A stretch of DNA of 64,000 bases from Gloeobacter kilaueensis JS1 (lineage in GTDB: Bacteria > Cyanobacteriota > Cyanobacteriia > Gloeobacterales > Gloeobacteraceae). The stretch spans positions 4,146,234-4,210,233 of the forward strand of contig NC_022600.1 in the NCBI RefSeq assembly GCF_000484535.1, written 5' to 3'. This document shows, piece by piece, positions 47,442 through 56,423 of this stretch. A program made the translations under genes and the position numbers. The notes under the pieces are model-generated. The model had not been told where the DNA came from, did no database searches, and worked only from the letters and a program-made list of their open reading frames with translations. The stretch's first letter is position 1, and each line of letters begins with the position of its first letter.

Positions 47442-47891
47442 ATGAAAGTTCTGCTGGTCTGCTCTTCCGGGGGGCACTTTGCTGCGATGCTGCGGCTGCA
47501 ACCGTTCTGGCAGGCCCACGAGCGCAGCTGGGTCACTTTTCGTTCTGCGGCGACTGCCGGAGTGCTGGCGGGGGAGCGCGTCTACTGGGCCTTCAGCCCG
47601 ACCAACCGCAATTTGATCAATCTGGTGCGCAATCTGGTGCTGGCGGTAACAGTCCTCATCACCGAAAAGCCCGATCTGGTGCTCACCACCGGGGCGGGGG
47701 TGGCCGTGCCCTTCTTGCTTCTGGGCAGGTTGCGCCGCTGCCGCGTCGCCTTCGTCGAATCGATCACCCGCACCGAGTCGCTGAGCATGTCCGCCCGGCT
47801 GGTGCTGCCCTTCAGCGAAGTCTACGTCCAGTGGCCCGAACTGCAAAAGCAGTACCCCAAAACGATCTACACCGGAGCCCCTTTTTTATGA
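47442..47891 (+). CDS. PssD/Alg14-like glycosyltransferase membrane subunit
   Basis: This 149-aa protein resembles the membrane-anchored half of a two-part GT1 transferase, as in PssD of rhizobia and Alg14: VLLVCSSGGHFAAML at the start, a hydrophobic segment near residues 60-75, then KPDLVLTTGAGVAVPFLLLG and VESITRTESLS. It overlaps the PssE-like partner by four bases (ATGA), and starts four bases after the sugar transferase. The pair would add the second sugar to the lipid carrier. Confidence 0.88.
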   Translation: MKVLLVCSSGGHFAAMLRLQPFWQAHERSWVTFRSAATAGVLAGERVYWAFSPTNRNLINLVRNLVLAVTVLITEKPDLVLTTGAGVAVPFLLLGRLRRCRVAFVESITRTESLSMSARLVLPFSEVYVQWPELQKQYPKTIYTGAPFL

Positions 47892-48385
47892 TCTTCGTCA
47901 CCGTCGGCACCGAACAGTTTCCCTTCAATCGCCTGCTCCACTGGGTAGCGCGGGCGATCGAAAGAGGCGACATCCGCGAGGAGGTGATCGTCCAATCCGG
48001 TGCCTGCACCGACAGGGTGCCCGGTGCCCAGACCTTTTCGCTACTGAGCCAGCCTGAATTTGATCGCTGTGTGCAGCAGGCGCGGTTGGTGATCAGCCAC
48101 TGCGGCGAGGGGTCTTTTTTGCAGCTGAGTACGGCCAACCGGCCCTTTGTGCTGGTGCCGCGCCGCTGCGGTCTGGGGGAGCACCTCGACGATCACCAGT
48201 GGGAGCTGGCGCGGGTGCTCGATCGGGTTGGGGTGCCGGTGGCCTGGATTCCCAACGACATTGGCCGCTTTGTCAACAGACCGGTGCCGGTGGCGACCGC
48301 TGCGCTATCGAGCCAGTCCCTGCTTCGTTGTCTGACGGAGCACTTCGCACAGCAGACACCTTCAAGAGGAGCGACGAACCGATGA
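47888..48385 (+). CDS. PssE/Alg13-like glycosyltransferase catalytic subunit
   Basis: The 165-aa C-terminal, donor-binding half of the split GT1 transferase. FVTVGTEQFPFNRLL is the hallmark start; CVQQARLVISHCGEGSFLQL and PFVLVPRRCGLGEHLDDHQWELA form the nucleotide-sugar site. The ATG overlaps the stop of the PssD-like gene, and its own stop overlaps the next gene, so translation is coupled on both sides. Confidence 0.9.
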   Translation: MIFVTVGTEQFPFNRLLHWVARAIERGDIREEVIVQSGACTDRVPGAQTFSLLSQPEFDRCVQQARLVISHCGEGSFLQLSTANRPFVLVPRRCGLGEHLDDHQWELARVLDRVGVPVAWIPNDIGRFVNRPVPVATAALSSQSLLRCLTEHFAQQTPSRGATNR

Positions 48386-49314
48386 AAGCCTACTTGTTGG
48401 CCGCCGGGACCGGTAGCCGCCTGCGACCGATGACCCAGTGGCTGCCCAAGCCCCTGGTACCCTTTCTCAACCAGCCGCTGGTGCATTACCAGCACCAGCA
48501 ACTCCTGGAGCACGCCGCTCACGTCCGCTTCAACATCAGCTACCTCGCCGCTCCCCTCACCGCCTACGTCAATTCGGTGCCGCGAACGAGCTACAGCCTC
48601 GAAGCGCAACCGCTCGGTTCGGCGCGCACGGTCTGGCAGGAGCGGGACTACTTCGATGAGACGACGATCGTCGCCTGCGCCGATGTGCTCGCCGACTACC
48701 CGGTGGAGCAACTGCTCGCAAACCACCGCGCCAGCGGAGCCCTGGTGACGATCGCCACCACCACCGTCGATGATCCGCGCCGCTTTGGGGTGATCGTGAG
48801 CGCTCCCGACGGTCGCATCGAGGCGTTTCAAGAAAAACCGGAACTGCCCGCCTCCAACACGATCAGCACCGGCATCTACGTCTTCGAGCCCGAGGTGCTG
48901 CGCCACTGGAACAGCCACTGGCAGGATTTAGGCGGCGAAGCCTTTCCGCACCTTCTGGCCCAGGGGGTGCCCCTCAACGCCTGGGCGCTACCGGGCGACT
49001 GGCAGGACGTGGGCACGGGGGAAAACTATCTATTTTTGCAACTGCGGCGTCTGGGCGGCAACAGCCTCGTCCATCCCGAGGCGTGCGTCCACCCGAGCGC
49101 TACCCTCCAGCGCACCGTCGTCGGTGCCGGTGCCCTAATCGAAGCCGGAGCCACCCTCACCAACTGCATCGTCTGGCCCGAGACCCACGTCGAAGCCGGC
49201 GCAAGCATCGGCCTGTCGGTGCTCGCTCCCCAGTTCAGCCTGCGCCTCGATCGCCGCCAGCGCACCCAGACGGTGCCGGTCGATCGCCGTCAGGCGCTGC
49301 GCTACATCTCGTAG
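48382..49314 (+). CDS. Sugar-phosphate nucleotidyltransferase
   Basis: The enzyme (310 aa) activates a sugar phosphate as NDP-sugar. The N-terminal catalytic domain has YLLAAGTGSRLRPMTQWLPKPLVPF, VACADVLADYP and GVIVSAPDGRIEAFQEKP. A short left-handed beta-helix tail (PEACVHPSATLQRTVVGAGALIEAGATL) follows, as in mannose-1-phosphate guanylyltransferase-like proteins. Whether it makes GDP-mannose or another donor cannot be told. It overlaps the PssE-like gene by four bases and is followed by the EAL gene after 14 bases. Confidence 0.88.
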   Translation: MKAYLLAAGTGSRLRPMTQWLPKPLVPFLNQPLVHYQHQQLLEHAAHVRFNISYLAAPLTAYVNSVPRTSYSLEAQPLGSARTVWQERDYFDETTIVACADVLADYPVEQLLANHRASGALVTIATTTVDDPRRFGVIVSAPDGRIEAFQEKPELPASNTISTGIYVFEPEVLRHWNSHWQDLGGEAFPHLLAQGVPLNAWALPGDWQDVGTGENYLFLQLRRLGGNSLVHPEACVHPSATLQRTVVGAGALIEAGATLTNCIVWPETHVEAGASIGLSVLAPQFSLRLDRRQRTQTVPVDRRQALRYIS

Positions 49315-49328
49315 GACCACCCGGACCC

Positions 49329-50231
49329 GTGCTCGATCAAACTGTGAATATCCCTAACTGTGCCGTAATCCAGCAGGCACTCCTTGAAGATCGCTTCGAG
49401 CTGTGGTTTCAGCCGGTCTACCGCGCTGCTACCGGGGCGGTCGTCCACAACGAAGCCCTCCTGCGCTTGCGCGACGGCGACGGCGGGGTGCTCCTGCCCG
49501 GTCGCTTTTTGCCCCTGGCCGAGCAGGCCGGACTGATGCGCGAACTGGACCTGCGGGTGATCGAAAAGGCGATCGCTTTTTTACAGCAAGAAGACAGGCT
49601 CTGCCTCTCGGTCAACCTCTCAGGCGAGAGTCTGGCGGATCCGGGTTTTGCCGGACTTGTGATCGAGCGGCTGGGAGGAGCCGCTATTGCGCCGGAACGG
49701 TTGGGTTTTGAACTCAAAGAAAAGGACGTCCTCGCCGACCTCGATGCCGCCCGCACCTGGATCGCGGTGCTCAAAAAATTTGGCTGTCCCATTGCCCTCG
49801 ACGACTTTGGCTTTAACCTCACCGCCTGCGAGTACCTGCGGGATCTGCCCGTCGATGTCGTCAAGATCGATGGCCGCTTTATCCGCAGCCTCAAAGCCGA
49901 ACCGCTCTACCGGACGCTGGTGCAGGCGATGAACAGCGTCGTCCATGCCTGCGGCAAGCGGACTCTCGCCGAATCGGTAGAAGATGCCGAGACGCTGGGC
50001 CTGTTGCGACAGCTCAAGGTGGATTACCTGCAGGGCTACCACCTGAAGCGCCCCGACGCCGCTACCACCGCCACCGCCACCGCCGCTCTGCGCTATCCGG
50101 CGCGGGTGCTGCTGGCGCTGGCAGCCCTTTACCTGTTCAAAAGTGCCCTCAATATCAACCTCTTCGAGGATTTTCACCTGTGGGAACTGCCGCTGGTGCT
50201 GCTGCGGTGGTTCTGGCCCAATCTGTCCTGA
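49329..50231 (+). CDS. EAL-domain c-di-GMP phosphodiesterase with C-terminal membrane segment
   Basis: The 300-aa protein starts at GTG 49329. Residues 15-245 are an EAL domain. Catalytic positions appear kept: Glu42 (NEALLR), Asn96 (SVNLSG), Glu128 (GFELKE), Asp158-Asp159 (ALDDFG), Lys179 (VKIDG), Glu215 (AESVED) and Gln235 (LQGYH). Loop 6 reads FGFNLTA instead of FGTGxSS, which may lower activity or impair dimerisation. Residues 258-298 are hydrophobic and may anchor it in the membrane. No GGDEF or sensor domain is present. Within a polysaccharide operon, it probably tunes local c-di-GMP. Confidence 0.88.
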   Translation: MLDQTVNIPNCAVIQQALLEDRFELWFQPVYRAATGAVVHNEALLRLRDGDGGVLLPGRFLPLAEQAGLMRELDLRVIEKAIAFLQQEDRLCLSVNLSGESLADPGFAGLVIERLGGAAIAPERLGFELKEKDVLADLDAARTWIAVLKKFGCPIALDDFGFNLTACEYLRDLPVDVVKIDGRFIRSLKAEPLYRTLVQAMNSVVHACGKRTLAESVEDAETLGLLRQLKVDYLQGYHLKRPDAATTATATAALRYPARVLLALAALYLFKSALNINLFEDFHLWELPLVLLRWFWPNLS

Positions 50232-50249
50232 GTCTCTAAGGAAGCAAAG

Positions 50250-51317
50250 ATGAACTGCAACCGTGTCAAAAAACAGCGTACCCCAGCCGCCCTGGTCGCT
50301 GTCCTGCTGCTGGCGGCCACGGCCCCGCTCGGGGCGATGCCGCTCTCGCCCGGCGACAAAGTCCGGCTGGTCCTGCCCGAAGGCGAAGGCTTCAGCGGCA
50401 GCTACGAGGTAGACGGGGGCGGCGCGCTCGATCTGCCCCACCTTGGCCGCTTGCCGGTAGCGGGGCTGGAGCCGGAGGCCGCCGCCCGGCGCGTCTCTGA
50501 GACCCTGGTGGAGGAGGGCTACTTTCAAAAAGCGTTTGCCCGCACCAACCTGCAGGTGCTCGCCTGGGCTCCGATCAACGTCGAGGTCGAAGGGGCGACC
50601 TTCAACCCCGGTCGGGTGCTGATCAATCCCCGACCCGTCAAAGAAGGGCGCGAGGACGAGGCGGCGGATCTGCCCGGCGACGCCACCCTCGAGCGCAACC
50701 TGGCAGCCGCCCTGCGGGCTGCCGGTGGTGTCAGACCGAACGCTGACCTGGCCCATATCCGGTTGATCCGCGCCGGGGTCGAAAAAACCGTCGATCTAAG
50801 CGGCGTGCTCACCGACGGAGCGATCGAGGATGTGCCGCTGCAGGCGGGCGATCGGATCGTCGTACCGGCGGTCGCGACCTTTCAAGCCAGCCTGGTCCGC
50901 CCCTCGCAGATTACACCGCCGGGGATCATGGTGTTCTTGTCGAACCTCACCCAGCCTGCCACCAACAACGCCAGCTCCCACGTCGATCGCGACGTGCGCG
51001 AATTTGCCTACGGCTCGCGTTTTTCGCAGGCGGTGATCGCCGCCAACTGCCTGGGCGGCACCCAGACCACCAACGCCGATCGCTACGCCGTGCTGGTGCG
51101 CACCAGCCGCGAAACCGGTGAGACCAAAACCCTCGATCGATCCATCGAACAGCTCATCCGCCACTCCGATGACACCAACAACCCCCTGCTCATGCCCGGC
51201 GACGGCGTCGCCTGCTACGACTCGGGGGTGACCAACACCCGCAGTATCTTCCAGCTGGTGGGCGACATCCTCAATCCGTTCAGCCTGCTTTTTGGTCCCG
51301 CTCGTATCCTCCGGTGA
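50250..51317 (+). CDS. Wza-like polysaccharide export protein
   Basis: The 355-aa protein starts with a signal peptide (residues 8-28; no lipobox Cys at the expected spot). A Poly_export (PES) domain follows (LSPGDKVRLVLPEGEGFSGSYEVD, LPHLGRLPVAGLEPEAAARRV), then an SLBB-type region (INVEVEGATFNPGRVLINP), an L-A-G-like module ending LQAGDRIVVP, and a family-specific C-terminal part with GTQTTNADRYAVLVRT. It would form the outer-membrane exit for the polymer. It starts 18 bases after the EAL gene. Confidence 0.87.
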   Translation: MNCNRVKKQRTPAALVAVLLLAATAPLGAMPLSPGDKVRLVLPEGEGFSGSYEVDGGGALDLPHLGRLPVAGLEPEAAARRVSETLVEEGYFQKAFARTNLQVLAWAPINVEVEGATFNPGRVLINPRPVKEGREDEAADLPGDATLERNLAAALRAAGGVRPNADLAHIRLIRAGVEKTVDLSGVLTDGAIEDVPLQAGDRIVVPAVATFQASLVRPSQITPPGIMVFLSNLTQPATNNASSHVDRDVREFAYGSRFSQAVIAANCLGGTQTTNADRYAVLVRTSRETGETKTLDRSIEQLIRHSDDTNNPLLMPGDGVACYDSGVTNTRSIFQLVGDILNPFSLLFGPARILR

Positions 51318-51321
51318 AGTC

Positions 51322-52713
51322 ATGACAAAAGCATTTCCAGTTCCTGAATTACCCCGCGACCTCGGTGGCCCGAAGCTCTCCGTCAGTCGCCATCTGCTTC
51401 TTGGCCTGGCGGCGAACGTCGGCATCTGGGGCCTGGCGGCGGCATTTTTGGTCGGGGCACCGCGCTCCTACACCAGCGAATGGGCGCTCATCCTGCCGGG
51501 CTCCGGCATGGGGACGAACATCACCCTCGCCGATGTCGGCCAGGCGAGTTCGTCGGTCAACTCGCCCTACGCCAGCTCCAGCATCGATCCACGGGCCAAC
51601 TACAAGGCGGTGGCCGAGAGCGAGCCGGTGCTCCAGGCGGCAGCAAAGAGCCTGGGTCTGACGGCGCGCACCTTTGGCCAGCCGCGCATCAAACTGCCGG
51701 ACCAGTCCTCGGTGATCGAGTTTGCCCTCAACGCTTCCACGCCCGAGCTGGCCCAAAAAAAATCCCGCGCCCTGGAGGCGGCCTTTGAAAAGCGCCTCGA
51801 CCAGCTGCGCACCGACGAGATGGAGCGGCGCGAGGCAAGCATCGAAGCGGCCACCGCCAGTGCCCGCCAGAAGTTGCAGCGCGCCCAGCAGGCGGTCCTG
51901 CGCTACAAGGCGCACTCGGGCCTCAGTTCCACCGATCAGGTGAGCAACCTGACAGCGACGATCGAACAACTGCACAAGGAGCAGGCCGAAGTCCTCGCCC
52001 AGGGCCGCCTCACCAGCACCCAGCTCGCCCAGCTCACCCAGACGATGAAACTCTCGCCCGGCGGGGCAGCGGACGCCTTCGTGCTCCAGGCCGACCAGAT
52101 CTTCCAGGAGCACCTCAAGGACTACAGCGAGGCGACCACCGCCCTGCAGGTGCTGCAGACAAAGTGGGGGGCGAACCATCCGACCGTAGCGAAGGAACTC
52201 GCTCGCCGCGAGGCCGCCCACACCGGCATGATCGAGCGGGCACGGGCACTGCTCGGCAGCCAGGCGAACGACAACCGCCTGCAGCAGTTGAGCTTGATGT
52301 CGAGTGCTGCCGGCGGCGGCAGCCGGGAGAATCTCTTTCGCGAGCTGGTCGCCACCCAGGCCCAGAGCCGGGGTCTGGCAGGTCAGGCAGAAGAATTGAC
52401 CCGCCAGATCGCAAAACTCGAAACGAAGCTCAGGATGCGCACCGCCCAGCAGACGGGCCTGGAAGGGCTGCAGCGCAACCTTCAGCTGGCGGAGACAGTC
52501 TTTACCTCGACCCTTGCCAAGCTGGACGTGGGCAAATCGGACATCTACGCCTCCTATCCCCTCGCCCAGCAGTTGATTGCTCCCCAGCTGCCGGAGGAAC
52601 CGAGTTTCCCCAGCCCGCTCTACACACTTTTAGGAGCGCTGGTCGGTTCGTTTCTCGTCAGCGCCGGTATCTTTGCCCACTGGCTGCGGGGACGCACCGA
52701 TGAAGCCGCGTAA
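51322..52713 (+). CDS. Wzz-like polysaccharide co-polymerase
   Basis: The 463-aa protein has two membrane spans (about 25-46 and 435-457) flanking a long periplasmic coiled-coil domain with repeated Q/A/L heptads (residues 150-420), the form of chain-length determinants. SYTSEWALILPGSG and LPEEPSFPSPLYTLLGALVG are typical flanks. There is no tyrosine-kinase domain, so it belongs to the PCP type without cytoplasmic autokinase. It overlaps the ligase/polymerase gene by 14 bases. Confidence 0.85.
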   Translation: MTKAFPVPELPRDLGGPKLSVSRHLLLGLAANVGIWGLAAAFLVGAPRSYTSEWALILPGSGMGTNITLADVGQASSSVNSPYASSSIDPRANYKAVAESEPVLQAAAKSLGLTARTFGQPRIKLPDQSSVIEFALNASTPELAQKKSRALEAAFEKRLDQLRTDEMERREASIEAATASARQKLQRAQQAVLRYKAHSGLSSTDQVSNLTATIEQLHKEQAEVLAQGRLTSTQLAQLTQTMKLSPGGAADAFVLQADQIFQEHLKDYSEATTALQVLQTKWGANHPTVAKELARREAAHTGMIERARALLGSQANDNRLQQLSLMSSAAGGGSRENLFRELVATQAQSRGLAGQAEELTRQIAKLETKLRMRTAQQTGLEGLQRNLQLAETVFTSTLAKLDVGKSDIYASYPLAQQLIAPQLPEEPSFPSPLYTLLGALVGSFLVSAGIFAHWLRGRTDEAA

Positions 52714-53989
52714 CTTCGAGGAGTGGGCCGTCTGGTGGGCGATCGTCGGCACCTACGGGTTTTATCTGGTGGGCGGCCTCTACATTCTCGCCCCGGTCCT
52801 GGCCTGGACCCTGACGGGCTGTTTGATCTGGCGGTTGTGGCGGCAGAACGCCGCCACGCCCCAGGGCGAGCGCGTGCAGATCCCGGTGGGGGTCGCCGTC
52901 TGGGTGCTCTCGATGCTGGCGATGGAACTGGCGCTCGTCGTCGGTCACCTCGACTTCGATCTGGGCACCGCCTCGCTCATCAAGTCTTCGATCGGCTGGG
53001 CCAAGGGCTGGGCGCTGCTGGCGCTCTTTCCGCTCATCGGCTGCCTGAAGATCCGCCCCCAACTGTTGAGCCGGGCGGCCTGCCTGCTCGGGCTGCAGAC
53101 GCTCATCGTACTGCCGCTTTTTGTTGCCGCCTACCTGCTCAAACTGCCCCCCACCCTCTACGTCTCGCCGCTGCAGGTGGTGGGCGGGCCGGGGCCAGAA
53201 TTTTTTAGCCTCAGCCTCTACGAAATCGATCCGGGTAACGGCCTGCCGCGCTGGCGGCTGTTTGCTCCCTGGGCACCGGCTCTCGGGATGACAGCGAACG
53301 TCTATTTTTATCTCGCCCTGGCGGAGCGCGATTGGCGCTGGCGCTGGGTAGGAACGCTCGCCTGCGTCGCGATGTGCCTCATCTCTCAGTCGCGCCTCGC
53401 CGCCCTGGCCCTGCCGGTTGTCTGGGGAATCACCTGGCTGCTTGCCAACCTCTACCGACCGGGGGTGCTGGTCGGTAGCGGCCTCGCCGCGACGGCCCTG
53501 GGTCTGTTGCAATCACCCGTGCGCGAAGCCTACGAGAACTTTGCCCGCGCCTTTGAAGGGGCACGGGCCAACTCCTCGCGGGTACGGGATCTCCTGGGCC
53601 GCATCGCCTTCGACCGCTGGCAGAACGAGGCTCCCGTCTGGGGCCATGGGGTGCTCGAACCCGGCCCCCACAGCGTCGAGCACATGCTCATCGGCTCGCA
53701 CCATACCTGGCTTGGCCTGCTTTTTGTCAAAGGAGCGGTGGGCTTTGCCGCCCTGGCTGCACCGATGCTCTGGAGCGGCGTCGAGCTATTCGTCAAGCTG
53801 CGCACCAGCGCGCTTGCCCGCGTGGCGATGAGCATGTGGCTGATTCTGCTGCTCTACACCTTTGGCGAGAACTTAGAAATTCTTGCCTACCTGTTCTGGC
53901 CCGCCCTGGTGGTCTTAGGCAGCGCCCTCGCCGAGCGGCAGGAGCAGGCTGTGGGCGATTGCGCCCCCCAACAGCAAACCGTTGGTTGA
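52700..53989 (+). CDS. O-antigen ligase/Wzy-like polymerase
   Basis: This 429-aa integral-membrane protein has about ten hydrophobic segments. The periplasmic loop near residues 275-345 (NSSRVRDLLGRIAFDRWQ, VWGHGVLEPGPHSVEHMLIGSHHTWLGLLFVKGAVG) carries the conserved Gly-His and Ser-His-His features of the Wzy/WaaL family. In this operon a polymerase role is more likely than ligation to a core lipid. The start at ATG 52700 lies within the Wzz-like gene. Confidence 0.83.
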   Translation: MKPRNFEEWAVWWAIVGTYGFYLVGGLYILAPVLAWTLTGCLIWRLWRQNAATPQGERVQIPVGVAVWVLSMLAMELALVVGHLDFDLGTASLIKSSIGWAKGWALLALFPLIGCLKIRPQLLSRAACLLGLQTLIVLPLFVAAYLLKLPPTLYVSPLQVVGGPGPEFFSLSLYEIDPGNGLPRWRLFAPWAPALGMTANVYFYLALAERDWRWRWVGTLACVAMCLISQSRLAALALPVVWGITWLLANLYRPGVLVGSGLAATALGLLQSPVREAYENFARAFEGARANSSRVRDLLGRIAFDRWQNEAPVWGHGVLEPGPHSVEHMLIGSHHTWLGLLFVKGAVGFAALAAPMLWSGVELFVKLRTSALARVAMSMWLILLLYTFGENLEILAYLFWPALVVLGSALAERQEQAVGDCAPQQQTVG

Positions 53990-53999
53990 GGAGTGATAC

Positions 54000-55127
54000 A
54001 TGTATTTAACGGCAAAAGACCGCGAAGATGCGCCCCTGGTATCGGTGGTCATCCCCGCCTACAACGCCGGGCGCTTTATCGCCGCCACCCTCGAATCGGT
54101 CCTCGCCCAGACCTACAGCCACCTGGAGGTGCTGGTGGTCGATGACGGCTCAAGCGACCAGACCGCCGAAATTGCCCTCGCCTTTGCCGCCCGCGACCAG
54201 CGGGTAATCGTGGTAAGCCAGGCAAACGCCGGGGTGGCCGCCGCCCGCAACCTGGGCATCGAGCGTTCCCGAGGCGCGTTCATCGCCCTGGTCGATGCCG
54301 ACGACATCTGGTATCCCGACAAGCTGAGCCTGCAGGTGCAGTGCTTCGAGCAATCGGGAGCAGCCGTGGGCCTGGTCTACACCTGGTCGGCCCACATCGA
54401 CGCCGAGGGAAAGCTGACCGGCGGCTACATTGCCTTCAAAGAAGAAGGAGATGTCTACCTCCCCTTGCTCTATCGCAACTTCGTGGGCAACGGCAGCACG
54501 CCCCTGATTCGAGCTGGCTGTCTGCGGCGGACGGGCGGCTTTGCCGCTGAATTTCGCGAGCGCCGCGCCGGCGGCTGCGAGGACTGGGATCTCTACTTGC
54601 GCCTGGCGGAGGTGTGCGAATTTCGGGTCGTGCCCCAATTGCTCACCGGTTATCGCCAGCTTCCGGCCAGCATGTCCGCCAACTACGAGGCGATGGAGCG
54701 CTCCTTTGCCCTGGTGATCGAGCGCGCCTGCCAGCGGCGGCCCGCCCTGCCGGCTCTGGTCAGCCGCTGGGCAGCGAGCGACGTGTGCTGCTACCTGGCC
54801 AACCTGGCCCGCCAGAATGGCCACCATCGAGCCAGTTTCACCTGGGCGCTCAAGTCTATGGGCCTCGATCCAGCTGCCCTGTTGCGCTTTGAGCTTTATC
54901 GAGACCTCATCGAAGGCGCGCTGCTGCCGCTGGTGGGTCCAGACCGCCATCCCTTGCAGCACCTGAGGCACCGCTGGCGCACCGACCGCTTCGAGATGGC
55001 CGATGTCGAGCGGCGCATCGCCCACCACAACCGGCGGCTCTGGCCGCACTACGAGCGCCATCGCCTCCGCCGCCTCGTCGGCGCATCGCCGTCAGCCAAT
55101 TCCCTCAACGCCGGGGTGTCAGTGTGA
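54000..55127 (+). CDS. GT2-family glycosyltransferase
   Basis: This GT-A enzyme has 375 aa: LVSVVIPAYNAGRFIAATLESVLAQTY, VVDDGSSDQTAE, FIALVDADDIWYPDKL (DxD metal site) and EDWDLYLRLAEVCEF (catalytic-base region). The C-terminal 130 residues are helical and variable. It follows the polymerase gene by ten bases and overlaps the Wzx-like gene by four (GTGA). It transfers a sugar to the repeat unit on the inner face of the membrane. Confidence 0.92.
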   Translation: MYLTAKDREDAPLVSVVIPAYNAGRFIAATLESVLAQTYSHLEVLVVDDGSSDQTAEIALAFAARDQRVIVVSQANAGVAAARNLGIERSRGAFIALVDADDIWYPDKLSLQVQCFEQSGAAVGLVYTWSAHIDAEGKLTGGYIAFKEEGDVYLPLLYRNFVGNGSTPLIRAGCLRRTGGFAAEFRERRAGGCEDWDLYLRLAEVCEFRVVPQLLTGYRQLPASMSANYEAMERSFALVIERACQRRPALPALVSRWAASDVCCYLANLARQNGHHRASFTWALKSMGLDPAALLRFELYRDLIEGALLPLVGPDRHPLQHLRHRWRTDRFEMADVERRIAHHNRRLWPHYERHRLRRLVGASPSANSLNAGVSV

Positions 55128-56404
55128 ATTTTCGCCTTCGCCTGCAAGAAAAACTCTCCGACCGGTTCGTGCGCAACCTGGGCTGGTTGGGAGCCGCTCA
55201 ACTCGTCAACCGCGTCTTTCGTCTGGCGACGACGGTGGTGCTCGCCCGGCTTCTCGCTCCGGACGACTACGGTCTGGCAGCCCTGGTGCTCACCACCAAC
55301 GAATTTGTGAACGTCTTTACCCGCTGCGGCATCGGCACCAAGCTCATCCAGGCCCGCGAAGAAGACATGCCAGTCTACTGCGACACGGCCTACTGGCTCA
55401 CCTGGATCGTCTGCATTGTCCTTTTTGTCGGCCAGTGCGCCCTCGCCCTGCCGGTGGGGCTCTTTTATGGCCGCAGTGCGATCGTGCTTCCAATCTGTGC
55501 GATGGCCCTCGTCTACCTGACGCTGCCCTTTGGCTACGTCCAGGCGATGCTTTTGATGCGCGAGAACCGGCTGGAGGTCGGGGCGCTCACCAACGCCGTG
55601 CAGCTGTCGGTCGATTGTTTGCTCACGATCGCCTTTGCTCTGGGGGGGCTCGGCCTGTGGGCGGTGATCTTGCCCAAGATCCTGGTCGCACCGCTCTGGT
55701 CGCTCATTCATATTTACAACCATCCCTGGCGGGCTCCCCGGCAGTTTACCCTGGCGCGCTGGCAGGAGATCTTCCGCTTTGGCCGCAACGTCCTCGGGGT
55801 CGAACTGCTCGCCACCCTGCGCGCCAACGTCGATTACCTGCTGGTGGGCCGCTTTTTGGGCGTCGAAGCGCTGGGGGTCTATTACTTTGCCTTCAACGCC
55901 GGTCTGGGCATCAGCCTCAGCTTGATCTCGGCCTTTGACATGGCCCTCTACCCCCACCTGTGCGCCGCCAACCAGCAACCGGAACAGCTGCGCCAGCGCT
56001 TTCATCGAGCCCTCAAGACCCTCGCGCTTTTGTTCGTTCCGCTCGTACTGCTGCAGGCGAGCCTCGCCCCGTTCTACGTGCCGATTATCTTCAGCTCCAA
56101 GTGGGCCGCCGCTGGAGCGATACCGGTGCTCGTTCTCATCTGCCTTTCGGCTTTGCCCCGGCCCTTCGCCGGTGCCGCCTCCCAGGTGTTGCACGCCCTG
56201 AACCGGCCCGAAGTCGATCTGCAGTGGAACCTGCTATTTACGCCGCTGCTGATCGTCGCGCTGTTGGCCGGCCTCAATTGGGGCATCCTCGGGGTGGCTG
56301 CCGCCGTGCTCGCCACTCACCTGCTGCTGCTGCCGCTATTTGCGCTCTGGGCAGACCGCTACTGCTTTACGAGCGCCCATTCGCCTGTTCCTGCGTCCGT
56401 CTGA
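55124..56404 (+). CDS. Wzx-like polysaccharide flippase
   Basis: The 426-aa protein has around twelve membrane spans of the MOP/polysaccharide-transport superfamily, with the family start RNLGWLGAAQLVNRVFRLATTVVLARLLAPDDYG and a mid region RFGRNVLGVELLATLRANVDYLLVG typical of the lipopolysaccharide biosynthesis group. It should flip lipid-linked repeat units to the periplasm. The GTG start overlaps the stop of the GT2 gene. Confidence 0.9.
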   Translation: MNFRLRLQEKLSDRFVRNLGWLGAAQLVNRVFRLATTVVLARLLAPDDYGLAALVLTTNEFVNVFTRCGIGTKLIQAREEDMPVYCDTAYWLTWIVCIVLFVGQCALALPVGLFYGRSAIVLPICAMALVYLTLPFGYVQAMLLMRENRLEVGALTNAVQLSVDCLLTIAFALGGLGLWAVILPKILVAPLWSLIHIYNHPWRAPRQFTLARWQEIFRFGRNVLGVELLATLRANVDYLLVGRFLGVEALGVYYFAFNAGLGISLSLISAFDMALYPHLCAANQQPEQLRQRFHRALKTLALLFVPLVLLQASLAPFYVPIIFSSKWAAAGAIPVLVLICLSALPRPFAGAASQVLHALNRPEVDLQWNLLFTPLLIVALLAGLNWGILGVAAAVLATHLLLLPLFALWADRYCFTSAHSPVPASV

Positions 56405-56423
56405 TACCCGCCGGAGAGCTTCG

